DNA from: Phycisphaerae bacterium
GTDB lineage: Bacteria > Planctomycetota > Phycisphaerae > UBA1845 > UTPLA1
Assembly: GCA_019636475.1 (NCBI GenBank)
Contig: JAHBXN010000011.1
Span: forward strand, 1 to 64,000
Reading direction: 5' to 3'
DNA length: 64,000 nucleotides
Shown piece after piece: positions 9,317 to 17,146 of the stretch (positions are counted from its first letter, which is position 1; each line of letters begins with the position of its first letter). The notes under the pieces are model-generated. The model saw nothing but the letters and a program-made list of their open reading frames with translations. It made no database searches and was not told the DNA's origin. The position numbers and the translations under genes were made by a program.

Positions 9317-9794
9317 GCTCTGCCGCAGGCGACAGCCACTTCATCCTCCGCACATAGCCGCCGCTCACCGACGTTTTATTTGCGATGGATTGTCGACTTC
9401 TCCGGGAGTACTCGAAGGAATCCAAACTGCGCCGGTCGTACCATTGTGCCGGCGGCTTGAAGGAACTGGCTGGCTTGATACAGCAGCGGCCGGCTGCGAC
9501 TAACGACAGTGCAACCGCACCGGCTGAAAGGGCCCGTCCGTGGACGGATTGCCGAATGAGGCAGCAAAGTCTTGAGGAGGCGTGTTCAATGCGGCGGGAC
9601 TGCTATTCAGGGCTACGGATTGCGTACTCACGACGGCAGACTGCTTGTCCGCGGCGGCGGTTGGCCTGTTCTGAGGGACGGAATGCCTGTCCCTGTCGAG
9701 TGAACGTGATTACAGCGTCGGGTTATGACTGACAATTCTCAGCGTGAATTGCTGAGCTGGCGGCAGGTGCGTCCGAGGTCAAGTGAGACTACAA
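9317..9794. other. Intergenic stretch without a convincing gene
   Basis: About 480 bases separate gmhA from the tRNA promoter. A plus-strand frame (9385-9732) has abundant Cys and Arg and no recognisable domain; its repeats (RRQTACPRRRLACSEGRNACPCR region) look compositional. A minus-strand frame at 9376-9567 is equally featureless. The end of the stretch is overlapped by the 3' end of the recombinase reading frame. Confidence 0.5.
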
Positions 9795-11399
9795 TTGACC
9801 TCGTTGTCGCGCAGGGCTGTAATCTGTTGGTCGCCGGAGCGTCAACGAGGCACAGCCGCCGGGGCGTAGCTCAGTCTGGTAGAGCGCTTGGTTTGGGACC
9901 AAGAGGCCGCAGGTTCGAATCCTGTCGCCCCGAGTCTGACTCATTTCAAGCCCTTCGATGAGTACATCGAAGGGCTTATTCACTTCATAGCAGAGAGTTG
10001 CGCCGTTCAAGACGAAGTTCGAAAACACGATTTCGAGCAACTGGCGTTTTGCGGCGTAATCGGCTGAAAGCCATTTATCGACAAGGGCTTGCGAGAGTTC
10101 GAAAACCCGGATAGCCAGTTCGGCCTGTTCGCCGCGATCGCGGTTTGCGGCCTCGACGCGCAGGCCTGCCGCTGCAATCCTGTCACGCAACTCCGTTGAC
10201 TTGCTTGCGAACGTGTCGGCGTCGATTTCGTCGAGCAGGCGGAGGTTGAGCAGCCGGTCCTGTTGTTGTCGCAAGAGCGTCATTTCGCGTTCGGAAACTT
10301 CGGCCTGTGTCGAGGATTCGGCCCGTTCTCGTTTCGACCATTCGCGCAGGGCGTTCGAGAACCATGTCTGAACCGTGTCGGGCTGCCTGATCGAGCGGAA
10401 GACGGCGAGAATCTGTTCGTCCAGCTTCGACTCGTTGAGGCGAACCTGCGGATGCCCGGGCGCGAGCTTGTACATGGTGCAGCGGTAATAGACGTACTGC
10501 TTACCGGTGGATTTCTTAACGACCTGTTCGCCGGTGATGAGATTGCCGCAGTGGCCGCAGCGGATGAGGCCGCCGGCGTAGGTCAGTTCATGTGAGCGGT
10601 AAGTCTTACCACCGAGCAGGACCTGCACGCGGTCCCAGGTCGCCCGATCGACGAGCGGCTCGTGTTTGCCCGGATACCACTGTCCACCATATTCGACATC
10701 GCCGAGGTAGCAGCGGTCGCGCAAGATCGCGTACACCGAGCTTCGCGGGAAGCGGGGAGAGGAGGGGCGGTACTTCAGCCCTTCATCGGCGAGACGGGCG
10801 ATGACCTGATCGACGGTCAGTGGCTCGTAGGCGTAGAGGTGGAAGATTCGCTTGACAGCATTGGCCCGCATCGGATCGACTTCGATGATGCCGCGGCCGT
10901 CCTTGCGGATGTTCCTGTAGCCGTAGGGCGCGGCCCCGACGAACCAGCCCTCCTGTACGCGGCGGGCGTGACCTTCGCGGACATCGACCGACTGTTGTTC
11001 CGTGTAGAAGCTCGCCATATTGGCGAGCGTTCGCCGCATCATGCGGCCGGCGGGATTGTTGTCGGTCGGTTGCGAAACGGAGACGAAGGCGAGGCCATGC
11101 TCGCTTTCCAGCCGCTCCAGTTCGACGTAATCGAAGAGATTGCGGGCGGCGCGATCGACCTTGTAGAACAGCAGCGCGTCGAGAGTCGCCGCATTCTTCT
11201 TGGCGAAGGCGATCAGTTCCTTGAACGTCTTGCGTTCATCGCGTTTGCTGGCGGTCTCGGCGATGCGGAACAGGCGGACGATTTCGCCGCCGGTCGAGGC
11301 GGCGTAGCGCTTGAGCGCATCCTCCTGCACCGCCAGCGAGAAGCCCTCGCGTTCCTGTTCCCGGCTTGATACCCGCGCCAACGCGACATATCGCTTCAT
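9789..11399 (-). CDS. Large serine recombinase / site-specific integrase
   Basis: This 536-residue resolvase-integrase is likely the enzyme that integrates and excises the element. The catalytic domain (~1-145) has nucleophile Ser11 in ARVSSREQEREGFS, plus LLFYKVDRAARN and GRMMRRTLANMASFYTEQQ. The recombinase domain is at ~165-265 (APYGYRNI, LRDRCYLGDVEYGGQWYPGKH), a zinc ribbon at ~280-310 (CGHCGNLITGEQ, YYRC), then a coiled-coil region and a C-terminal helix. The last ~45 residues (GDRIRTCGLLVPNQALYQTE onward) are the antisense translation of tRNA-Pro and its upstream flank. The gene therefore runs through the attachment site, and its true stop changes with the host sequence. It is last in a minus-strand operon, 3 bases after the small gene upstream. 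Confidence 0.92.
   Translation of the reverse strand: MKRYVALARVSSREQEREGFSLAVQEDALKRYAASTGGEIVRLFRIAETASKRDERKTFKELIAFAKKNAATLDALLFYKVDRAARNLFDYVELERLESEHGLAFVSVSQPTDNNPAGRMMRRTLANMASFYTEQQSVDVREGHARRVQEGWFVGAAPYGYRNIRKDGRGIIEVDPMRANAVKRIFHLYAYEPLTVDQVIARLADEGLKYRPSSPRFPRSSVYAILRDRCYLGDVEYGGQWYPGKHEPLVDRATWDRVQVLLGGKTYRSHELTYAGGLIRCGHCGNLITGEQVVKKSTGKQYVYYRCTMYKLAPGHPQVRLNESKLDEQILAVFRSIRQPDTVQTWFSNALREWSKRERAESSTQAEVSEREMTLLRQQQDRLLNLRLLDEIDADTFASKSTELRDRIAAAGLRVEAANRDRGEQAELAIRVFELSQALVDKWLSADYAAKRQLLEIVFSNFVLNGATLCYEVNKPFDVLIEGLEMSQTRGDRIRTCGLLVPNQALYQTELRPGGCASLTLRRPTDYSPARQRGQL
9795..9823 (+). promoter_or_regulatory. Sigma-70 promoter of tRNA-Pro
   Basis: TTGACC (9795-9800) and TGTAAT (9818-9823) are separated by exactly 17 bases, and the mature tRNA begins 36 bases after the -10 box. 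Spacing and position are ideal. The antisense strand of this same segment is read as the last codons of the recombinase. Confidence 0.75.
9860..9933 (+). tRNA. tRNA-Pro (anticodon TGG)
   Basis: A complete 74-nt cloverleaf: acceptor stem CGGGGCG/CGCCCCG, D-stem GCTC/GAGC, anticodon stem CTTGG/CCAAG with loop TTTGGGA (anticodon TGG), 5-nt variable loop, T-stem GCAGG/CCTGT with loop TTCGAAT, and discriminator A. No CCA is encoded. Its 3' half is antisense to the C-terminus of the serine recombinase, so the gene is probably the attachment site of the adjacent element. Confidence 0.97.
9948..9977 (+). terminator. Hairpin terminator just after tRNA-Pro
   Basis: A perfect 13-bp inverted repeat (AAGCCCTTCGATG, loop AGTA, CATCGAAGGGCTT) begins 15 bases after the tRNA and is followed by TATTC. 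The form is typical of terminators behind bacterial tRNA genes. The same bases encode KPFDVLIEGLE of the recombinase on the other strand, so one sequence serves two strands. Confidence 0.75.
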
Positions 11400-11402
11400 G
11401 GT

Positions 11403-11615
11403 TCAACCCCGCGACAAGACCTCGAACAAACGACCGACGTTGGTGAGTATCTTAACGGCGTCGTCTACGGGCATCGAGTCGCGGTAAAAGGGTTGCCATG
11501 TCGCCAGCGTCTCACGGATCAGCGCGGGCGTGATCCAGTCCGGCGCGCCCTCCGGCACGACGATGCCGTCGTGCGGCTTCTCGTGCGTTCGGATTGGAGT
11601 CTTGCGAGCGGGCAT
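11403..11615 (-). CDS. Small conserved-looking protein before the recombinase
   Basis: A 70-residue protein (MPARKTPIRTHEKPHDGI..., DWITPALIRETLATWQPFY, DAVKILTNVGRLFEVL). The start chosen is the ATG at 11615; the frame extends to a TTG at 11681, but the extension overlaps the upstream spacer and looks non-coding. It ends 3 bases before the recombinase start, so the two are translationally coupled. The helical C-terminal half suggests a small regulatory or accessory protein for recombination such as an excision factor; this is inference from position only. Confidence 0.65.
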   Translation of the reverse strand: MPARKTPIRTHEKPHDGIVVPEGAPDWITPALIRETLATWQPFYRDSMPVDDAVKILTNVGRLFEVLSRG

Positions 11616-11705
11616 TGCAATCGTTTCGTTTTCCCTTGTGAAGTGAGGGCAGGGACGGCGAGGCGAGGGGGCTGGCGACAACGGGCCGATACATCGGATG
11701 GCCGT

Positions 11706-11879
11706 TCACGGGTGTGCATCGAGGCGACCCGCGCACCATCGCCATGCACCTCGCATTCGTTCGCCGATTGCCTTGATACAACATGCGGCCAGCCATGTCG
11801 GAATCACCACGAAGATGACGATGGTGACGATCATCCACCACTTCACGACAGACCAGGCAAATTCCAATGGGTCGCTCAT
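11706..11879 (-). CDS. 57-residue single-span membrane protein
   Basis: A short frame of 57 residues starts with ATG at 11879, only 2 bases after the upstream gene's stop. It reads MSDPLEFAWSVVKWWM, then a strong hydrophobic helix (IVTIVIFVVIPTWLAACCI) and a basic tail (ERMRGAWRWCAGR). One transmembrane helix with the positive tail inside is predicted. It lies within the transfer-gene operon, which suggests a small membrane component of the coupling or transfer apparatus. No family is recognised. Confidence 0.6.
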   Translation of the reverse strand: MSDPLEFAWSVVKWWMIVTIVIFVVIPTWLAACCIKAIGERMRGAWRWCAGRLDAHP

Positions 11880-11881
11880 GT

Positions 11882-12169
11882 TCAATCTCGCTCCGGTTGA
11901 GGCGGCTCAGGCTCAGGACCCTCGTTGCCTTTCTCAATCTGTTGCATCCGTTCATCGAGGATGGACGGCCGCTCGTCGGGGTCGCGCAATTCGCCTTGTT
12001 TGTCCTGCATGACCTCGCCGGGCGTTTTGGTTCCTGCGATTCCGTAGACTGTCGGCTGCGCCACGTTGGATTCGGGATAGACCGCGGCGCGCAGTTCGGC
12101 GAGGCCCTGACGGAACATGGCCGATGCGTGGCCGGCGCCAATCTTTGGGGATGCGTCTTCTTTTGCCAT
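11882..12169 (-). CDS. Hypothetical protein of the transfer operon
   Basis: A 95-residue soluble protein (MAKEDASPKIGAGHASAM, FRQGLAELRAAVYPESNVAQ, PTVYGIAGTKTPGEVMQDK) with an acidic, proline-rich tail. The ATG at 12169 follows a good ribosome site (GAGAGGTG, 8-base spacing). It lies between a membrane protein and the 57-residue membrane gene. The motif NVAQPTVYGI followed by GTKTPGE looks conserved in character, but I do not recognise the family. Confidence 0.65.
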   Translation of the reverse strand: MAKEDASPKIGAGHASAMFRQGLAELRAAVYPESNVAQPTVYGIAGTKTPGEVMQDKQGELRDPDERPSILDERMQQIEKGNEGPEPEPPQPERD

Positions 12170-12204
12170 GAGTGTTGCACCTCTCAAATGCGATGAGACC
12201 TTCG

Positions 12205-12795
12205 CTACTTATCTTTCATGTCACGGAACCGTTCCGCGACGTTGCGTTGTTCGAGATAGGCGTCGTGCATGTCCACAGCGCGGCGACGCTCGTAGCCATC
12301 CGTCAGGCTGTTCGTGATGAAGAGGCTGCCGGCGGTGACCATGAGATAGCCGCCGAGGGGCGGGCTGACCGACAGCATGAATGCGCCGGTCAGCCACATG
12401 ACGATCGGTTCAACGACGCGCTTGACGGTGACTTCGCTCGTGATTCCGGTGATTCGCATCAGTCGCGGCGTCCCGTTGTATCGCGAGTGCGGTTGCGGGC
12501 AGTCGCGCGTGATCCGGCGATTCGTCCGCAGGCGCACGGCGACGCACATCAGGATGAACGTCGCGAGGAAGATGAGCAGGGGTTCGGGCGGATATCCGGG
12601 ATCGCAGAGGATCGGCCAGAAGACGATCATCACCATTCCGCCAATGACCTGAAGCCCGAGATACCGCTCGCCGAACGAGTCGGCCCGGTGCAGGAAGACC
12701 TCGACCGTGACCGCCATGGCGCGGGCGATGAAGACGAGGATTCCGAAGGCGTTTCGAGTTTCTTCGCGGTGATCGGGCATGGGGCTGTCGTGCAT
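12205..12795 (-). CDS. Multi-span membrane protein of the transfer operon
   Basis: A 196-residue protein from the ATG at 12795 (MHDSPMPDHREETRN). It shows hydrophobic segments at ~17-30, ~48-66 (LQVIGGMVMIVFWPILC), ~72-92 (LLIFLATFILMCVAV) and two in the C-terminal half (VEPIVMWLTGAFMLSVSPPL, YLMVTAGSLFITNSL), then a charged tail (YERRRAVDMHDAYLEQR). The open frame extends upstream to 12978, but that part overlaps the VirD4-like gene and looks spurious. Position directly after the coupling ATPase suggests it anchors or gates it in the membrane. Confidence 0.7.
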   Translation of the reverse strand: MHDSPMPDHREETRNAFGILVFIARAMAVTVEVFLHRADSFGERYLGLQVIGGMVMIVFWPILCDPGYPPEPLLIFLATFILMCVAVRLRTNRRITRDCPQPHSRYNGTPRLMRITGITSEVTVKRVVEPIVMWLTGAFMLSVSPPLGGYLMVTAGSLFITNSLTDGYERRRAVDMHDAYLEQRNVAERFRDMKDK

Positions 12796-12895
12796 GGCGG
12801 TCAGTCTCCATGAGGCGTAAGTCGCAATTCGTAGAGCGATGCCGACATTGCGCACTGTTGGCTGGTGCGCGACGTGGACAGCGTTCGCAATCGTG

Positions 12896-14401
12896 TCAGC
12901 CGTTCTGTTGGAAAGACGTTCGCAGCCAGGTGCGGCCGCTCGCAGCGAACTGACGGCCGTTCTGGAACACGATGCCATCCACCTGACATCGGTTCTCGGG
13001 ACCGCCGGTACGAAGCCGCGTGAACTCGCGCGGCTGCACCTCGTATTCGTAGGTCTCGCTGAATCCCGCCGACGTGCTGCCGGTGCGGCCGAACCAGTCG
13101 AGTCCGATGGCGGCCTTCCATTGGTCCTCGGCGTCGTAGGTGCTGTTGCCGCTCGACAGCACCTGTAGCGAGCGGCCGATCAGCCCCGCGGCCCAATCGT
13201 TCGTCACGGGATCACCGTTGGCATGCAGAATCTTGGTGTTGAGATTCGCCAGCAGCGAGTCGGTCTCGGCGCGGCCTTTCTCGCCGCCGCCCAGCGCCGC
13301 CAGGAAGTTGCTGTAGTTCTGTGAGAGCAGGACTGTGGCGACCCGTGCCGCACGGCAGGTGGTCTGGAACTGCATGTCGTAGGACGTGACGAAGTTCTGC
13401 GCCTCGTCGGCCCACAGGAAGACCGGGCGTGGGCTTACGGCGACATTGCGTCGCTCGATCGCGCGTTGAAACATCAGCTTCCAGAGCACCTGCGCGAACT
13501 GGCCGACTTCGCCGAAGGCTTTGACCGGGAGATCAATCAGAATGATCTTTCCCTGCTCGGTCTCTTCGGGCGTGATATTCGTGTCGGTGCTGAACAGCTC
13601 GCGAAGCAGGCCGCGGTTGAGCATGTCCGCCCAGCCGCTGAACGTCGCCTGAATCACGCTGCGCGTTCGCTCGGCCAGGTTCGGCCATTCGATGAGGTTG
13701 TAATCCGCTACGACCGCAAAGTCGTGCGCTTGCCGCGAGGTCTTCTCCTTGGCGTCAACCAGTCGATGATAATGAAAATTCAAGGATTGCCCTTGCCAGT
13801 ACTTGTCTCGGATTTGCGCGGGCGACAGCGGCGCGGACAGCACTACCTGCACCAGATCCGGCACCGAGACGCGGCCGGTCGCGAGTGACACGAGATCGAC
13901 CGCATTCCGCATCGCCTTTTGGGCGTTCTGTTTCCAGAAGTCGCCGTCCTCTCGGCCGCCGCCGGACGCATTGCGCTCACGAATCTCCATGACATTGGAA
14001 AACAGTGCGACGATGTTCTCCGTCAGGCCAGCCCCACTATCTTTTCGATTCAATTCGTAGTCGAGGAAGTTGAATCGGCGTGACGCATCAGGGCCGACGA
14101 TCACCAGATCGCTCTGTCGTCCGGATTCGCGGCAATAGGTTTCCCACATCAGGCGTTCGTCCGATTTTGCGGTGAGCACCAATCCGCCGAATCCGGATTC
14201 CAGCATCGCCAGTGCCAGGGTACGACCGCTGCCGGAGGACTTGCCCGACCCGGTTGCGCCGGTGACGAGTGTGCCTTCGAGTGCATCGCGCACCGTCCAG
14301 GCATCTGTCTTCGACCATCGCAAGAGTTCGTCGCTCAGATTCCACTGACGCGGGCGCGCTTTCGGACGGGATTTGCGTCGGAATAATCGACCGAGCATCA
14401 T
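12896..14401 (-). CDS. VirD4/TraG-like type IV coupling ATPase
   Basis: This 501-residue conjugative coupling protein would feed the relaxase-DNA complex to a transfer channel. Walker A is TGATGSGKSSGSGR (~47-60) and Walker B is PVFLWADEAQNF (~330-341). FGGLVLTAKSDERLMWE, ILIDLPVKAFGEVGQFAQVL and VATVLLSQNYSNFLAAL match TraG/TraD/VirD4 ATPase cores. It lacks the usual N-terminal transmembrane pair. The gene just upstream encodes a small membrane protein and overlaps it by four bases (ATGA), which may supply the membrane anchor in trans. No VirB4/VirB6/VirB9-type genes are seen, so the transfer channel would have to come from elsewhere. Confidence 0.88.
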   Translation of the reverse strand: MMLGRLFRRKSRPKARPRQWNLSDELLRWSKTDAWTVRDALEGTLVTGATGSGKSSGSGRTLALAMLESGFGGLVLTAKSDERLMWETYCRESGRQSDLVIVGPDASRRFNFLDYELNRKDSGAGLTENIVALFSNVMEIRERNASGGGREDGDFWKQNAQKAMRNAVDLVSLATGRVSVPDLVQVVLSAPLSPAQIRDKYWQGQSLNFHYHRLVDAKEKTSRQAHDFAVVADYNLIEWPNLAERTRSVIQATFSGWADMLNRGLLRELFSTDTNITPEETEQGKIILIDLPVKAFGEVGQFAQVLWKLMFQRAIERRNVAVSPRPVFLWADEAQNFVTSYDMQFQTTCRAARVATVLLSQNYSNFLAALGGGEKGRAETDSLLANLNTKILHANGDPVTNDWAAGLIGRSLQVLSSGNSTYDAEDQWKAAIGLDWFGRTGSTSAGFSETYEYEVQPREFTRLRTGGPENRCQVDGIVFQNGRQFAASGRTWLRTSFQQNG

Positions 14402-14778
14402 GCGGCCTCCCGTTCGTCGTTATCATTCGAATCGGACGACATCACGGAGTTTCGCTTGGCGGCCAGGGCCTGCTCGAACTCCAGTTCCTCCAGCATCGTG
14501 CGTCGCTTGCGTTCCGTGACGGCCGACTTCGCGGCGCCGAGCGCGCCGAGGATGTAGCCAATGTCGTCGAGCCATCCGACGCCGGGCACGATATCCGGGA
14601 GGCAATCGACTGGCGACGGGATTAACAGTAGCAGCCCACAGGCCAGCGCCCACTTGGACATTTCCAGTCCGACCGAGCGCAGCTTCGATTGCGGCATGGC
14701 CAGCAGCACCGTCATCGTGATGAAGAACACTGTGCCGCAAATCACAAATACCCTCAGGAATTCAAAGAACTCAACCAT
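14398..14778 (-). CDS. DUF1232/YkvA-like membrane protein
   Basis: A 126-residue protein whose ATG at 14778 follows a strong ribosome site (GGGAGGT). It has hydrophobic helices at ~8-28 (VFVICGTVFFITMTVLLAM) and ~40-58, then the sequence SPVDCLPDIVPGVGWLDDIGY, which is the hallmark Pro-Asp-x-x-Pro-x-x-G-x-x-D-D signature of YkvA/DUF1232 proteins. A charged tail follows. It overlaps the coupling ATPase by four bases and probably provides or stabilises its membrane contact. The frame opens further upstream (14823), but that has no ribosome site. Confidence 0.75.
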   Translation of the reverse strand: MVEFFEFLRVFVICGTVFFITMTVLLAMPQSKLRSVGLEMSKWALACGLLLLIPSPVDCLPDIVPGVGWLDDIGYILGALGAAKSAVTERKRRTMLEELEFEQALAAKRNSVMSSDSNDNDEREAA

Positions 14779-14836
14779 GACTGACCTCCCAACTTTGTCA
14801 ATAGAATCGCCTGGTGAGACCATCCCACCATTCGTA

Positions 14837-15667
14837 TCACCTTTGCGGGCCGACTCTGTTGCCGACCTGCTGTCTCAATGTCTTGCAGAAAGTAGTGAGC
14901 GTGACGCCCTTTGGTCGTGCGCGGCGTGCCTTAGCTAACAGTTCTGAGAGGCACGAGATGAACACGTCGAGAGTTAAGCCACTACATGTCACTGTCACCG
15001 AACGACCGGCCGACAATACGGCGGTTACTCGCGATTTGCGTTCGCTTGGTATCGAATTGCCTACGTTCTTAGATTGCTTAATGCTGGCGACGACGGCGTC
15101 GCGCGATAGGCCGTGCTCAACCGCGTCTTCCGCCAGACGGTTCTGTGTTTCCATGTCTCCGGCTCGAGCAATTTCCACAGCGGTGCTCGCCGCAATCTCG
15201 CCACTCGCAACGAACTTCTTCACGATCGGCGACGCACCCAACAGTGTGAGCAGATTGCTGACTGACGATGTGCTGAGTCCGAGTTCGACTGCGGCCTGCG
15301 ATGCAGACAGGCCTGATTCCTCCATAAACCGAGCGATCGCATTGGCCGTATCGAGGTCAAGTAGATTCTCCCGGTGAATGTTTTCGACCAACCGTGACGC
15401 GAGTAATTGTGACCGGTTGTAGTCGCCCTCGACGATTCGCGCGGGAATCGTCTCTTTCTCGGCTATTTGCGACGCAAGAAACCTCCTCATTCCGACGAGC
15501 AATTCATACTCATCCCCAACTCTGCGAACAATAACGGGATGCAGTACGCCGACTGTCTGAATCGACTTACTCATTCCAAGCAATGAATCACGCGTCGGAA
15601 CGTCTCGATCGTTTTCTCCGAGTCGTATTCGGTCCAATGGGATGTCAACCGTGTGGCGCACAACCAT
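14837..15667 (-). CDS. ParB-like partition / DNA-binding protein
   Basis: A 276-residue ParB/Spo0J-family protein. The N-terminal ParB/Srx domain shows VDIPLDRIRLGENDRD, VGVLHPVIVRRVGDEYELLVG and MRRFLASQIAEKETIPARIV; the CTPase-type patch is partly preserved as LVENIHRENLLDLDTANAI. The central helix-turn-helix is SASQAAVELGLSTSSVSNLL. The start at 15667 has a good AGGGAG site; an upstream frame to 15712 does not. It heads the minus-strand transfer operon, far from the ParA at 32.5 kb, so it may act as a transcriptional regulator rather than the ParA partner. A palindrome at 15700-15715 lies just upstream. Confidence 0.82.
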   Translation of the reverse strand: MVVRHTVDIPLDRIRLGENDRDVPTRDSLLGMSKSIQTVGVLHPVIVRRVGDEYELLVGMRRFLASQIAEKETIPARIVEGDYNRSQLLASRLVENIHRENLLDLDTANAIARFMEESGLSASQAAVELGLSTSSVSNLLTLLGASPIVKKFVASGEIAASTAVEIARAGDMETQNRLAEDAVEHGLSRDAVVASIKQSKNVGNSIPSERKSRVTAVLSAGRSVTVTCSGLTLDVFISCLSELLAKARRARPKGVTLTTFCKTLRQQVGNRVGPQR

Positions 15668-15699
15668 GATGTTTCTCCCTGCTAACAAGCGGCAGCGCC

Positions 15700-15715
15700 C
15701 GCTTGGTGCCAAGCG
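15700..15715. promoter_or_regulatory. Palindrome upstream of the ParB-like gene
   Basis: CGCTTGG-TG-CCAAGCG lies 33 bases before the ParB-like start, between it and a minus-strand TATGTAAT-like -10 region. Its 7-bp arms make it a likely operator for autoregulation or a parS-like site. No other copy was noticed. Confidence 0.5.
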
Positions 15716-15826
15716 CTTGTATTACATACTTGTCGCAGACCATCGGTTCCTTACATCGCGCCACGTTCCGTATTGCCACGCAGCGCCGGCTATGGCATAC
15801 TGAAAGCAGCACATTGCGGGGGATTC

Positions 15827-15997
15827 ATGGCCGAGACTTCATCGCGCGACCGCCAGCGCGAACCGCTTCACGACGAGATCGCTTCGCTTTTCGTTGGTCT
15901 TGCCGACGAGCCTGAACGCCGCATCGCCGAGCTTCAGGCGCTAAAGCGCGCCTTTGATGAAGTGTGGAGCGCGGCTGCCGATGAGCACCGCGCATGA
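15827..15997 (+). CDS. Small hypothetical protein (56 residues)
   Basis: MAETSSRDRQREPLHDEI followed by an amphipathic helical segment (ASLFVGLADEPERRIAELQAL). The ATG at 15827 follows GGGGGA. The frame opens at 15773 but without a ribosome site. It ends in a four-base overlap with the next gene. It is divergent from the ParB-like gene. No family recognised. Confidence 0.5.
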   Translation: MAETSSRDRQREPLHDEIASLFVGLADEPERRIAELQALKRAFDEVWSAAADEHRA

Positions 15998-16479
15998 GGG
16001 GCGAATCGCAGTCCCCCATACTCAATCAAGCGAAGCTCTCGGCTATCCGGTCGCTCTTCAAAGGATTGCCCGACGGCTTCGACGAGCGCCACGCGGCACT
16101 CAAAGCGATCCGCGATGAGTTCCATACCGAGCTTGCCCGTAATTTCGAGACGATTTTGAACGAGTATGCCCAGCTGTTGCCGCAGGACACCTATGACGAG
16201 AAGCGCAAAACTGCCAGCATGATTAACGGACTGCTTCGCAGCGTCGGACTCACGATCCGCAACGACAACGGGCAAGCGGCCTTGCTGGTGGTTGACACGT
16301 TGGGAGACGCCGATCCCAACGTCTCGCGTTTCCGTTTGGAATGGAGGGACGACGAAGGCCGCGTCCGACGCACCGGCACCAAGCAGTACCTTCAAGAACT
16401 CACGCTGATGCAGGAGCATCCGAGGCAGGATTTCTGGGCCAAGCGCATGCGGCGCGAGCCGCCAGACCGGGAACGCTAA
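15994..16479 (+). CDS. Hypothetical protein coupled to the 56-residue gene
   Basis: A 161-residue soluble, charged protein (LSAIRSLFKGLPDGFDERHA, FHTELARNFETILNEYAQLL, GLLRSVGLTIRNDNGQAALL, FRLEWRDDEGRVRRTGTKQY). Starts by ATGA overlap with the gene before, so the pair is co-translated. It has a helical N-terminal half and a beta-rich C-terminal half. I do not recognise the family. It ends 17 bases before the convergent sigma-like gene. Confidence 0.6.
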   Translation: MRGESQSPILNQAKLSAIRSLFKGLPDGFDERHAALKAIRDEFHTELARNFETILNEYAQLLPQDTYDEKRKTASMINGLLRSVGLTIRNDNGQAALLVVDTLGDADPNVSRFRLEWRDDEGRVRRTGTKQYLQELTLMQEHPRQDFWAKRMRREPPDRER

Positions 16480-16496
16480 CGCCCTGGCGCGACCTG

Positions 16497-17045
16497 TTAC
16501 TCGCCCGCGAAGTCGATCAGCAGCGTGCGGAGCCGCTGGCGGCAGCGGCTCTCACGGGCATAGTGGACCGACGCTCGAGTTTGACGGACTTCGGGCCGGC
16601 TGCCTTGCGCCCGATCCACGACATCCGCAAACACCGACCGCTCGGCCGGCGTCAGGCACTCCACCGCGACGGTCAGCGCCTCGCGAAACTCGCGATCCCT
16701 CACTAAGGCGACCGGATCAAAGGACCGCTGACGCGCGGCAGGTTCCTCGACGGAACCGAGCCCGATCGACAATCGCTTGGATTGCCGCACCAAGTGCAGG
16801 CAGTGGAAAAAGATGATGCCATCCACATAATGCCAAAAGGATCCCCGGCTCGGGTCATACCGCATGAGGAAGCCCCGGCACAAGATGGTGATGAGCACAT
16901 CTTGGCAGGCATCCCGCGGGTCGATGTAGGGACGGCTCGCCAATAGTCGCCCGCAGCGTTTGATTACGCGGGCCTCAATCTCATCCCAGGTCGCTCCCGC
17001 CAGTTTTTCAAGCATTTCCACGCCATTGCTTTGGTTTTTCCGCAT
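16497..17045 (-). CDS. Sigma-70-like RNA polymerase factor (divergent)
   Basis: A 182-residue protein resembling ECF factors. A region 2-like part is YIDPRDACQDVLITILCRGF with RYDPSRGSFWHYVDGIIFFH, and a weak region 4 is CLTPAERSVFADVV with a terminal basic helix (CRQRLRTLLI). Region 4 is shorter than usual and its DNA-recognition helix is not clear. It is divergent from a second sigma gene at 17147, with a dyad between them. It may work as a specialised or degenerate sigma factor of the element. Confidence 0.65.
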   Translation of the reverse strand: MRKNQSNGVEMLEKLAGATWDEIEARVIKRCGRLLASRPYIDPRDACQDVLITILCRGFLMRYDPSRGSFWHYVDGIIFFHCLHLVRQSKRLSIGLGSVEEPAARQRSFDPVALVRDREFREALTVAVECLTPAERSVFADVVDRAQGSRPEVRQTRASVHYARESRCRQRLRTLLIDFAGE

Positions 17046-17077
17046 GATCTGCCTTTCTGGATGTCTTTCGTTTTCCT

Positions 17078-17096
17078 AGGTAGGATTTTCCAACCT
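17078..17096. promoter_or_regulatory. Dyad between the two divergent sigma genes
   Basis: The 19-base segment AGGTAGGATTTTCCAACCT has symmetric arms (AGGT-x-GGA / TCC-x-ACCT) and lies in the 100-base gap between divergent sigma-factor genes, about 33 bases before one start and 50 before the other. Likely a shared operator; the binding protein is unknown. Confidence 0.4.
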
Positions 17097-17146
17097 GGAG
17101 CGGGCGCGACCGTCATAGCGCCACCCGGCTACAAAGAGGAATCCAC

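Noticed and set aside
9385-9732. 115-codon frame between gmhA and tRNA-Pro
   Set aside because: Cys/Arg-rich with no domain, no clear ribosome site and no support.
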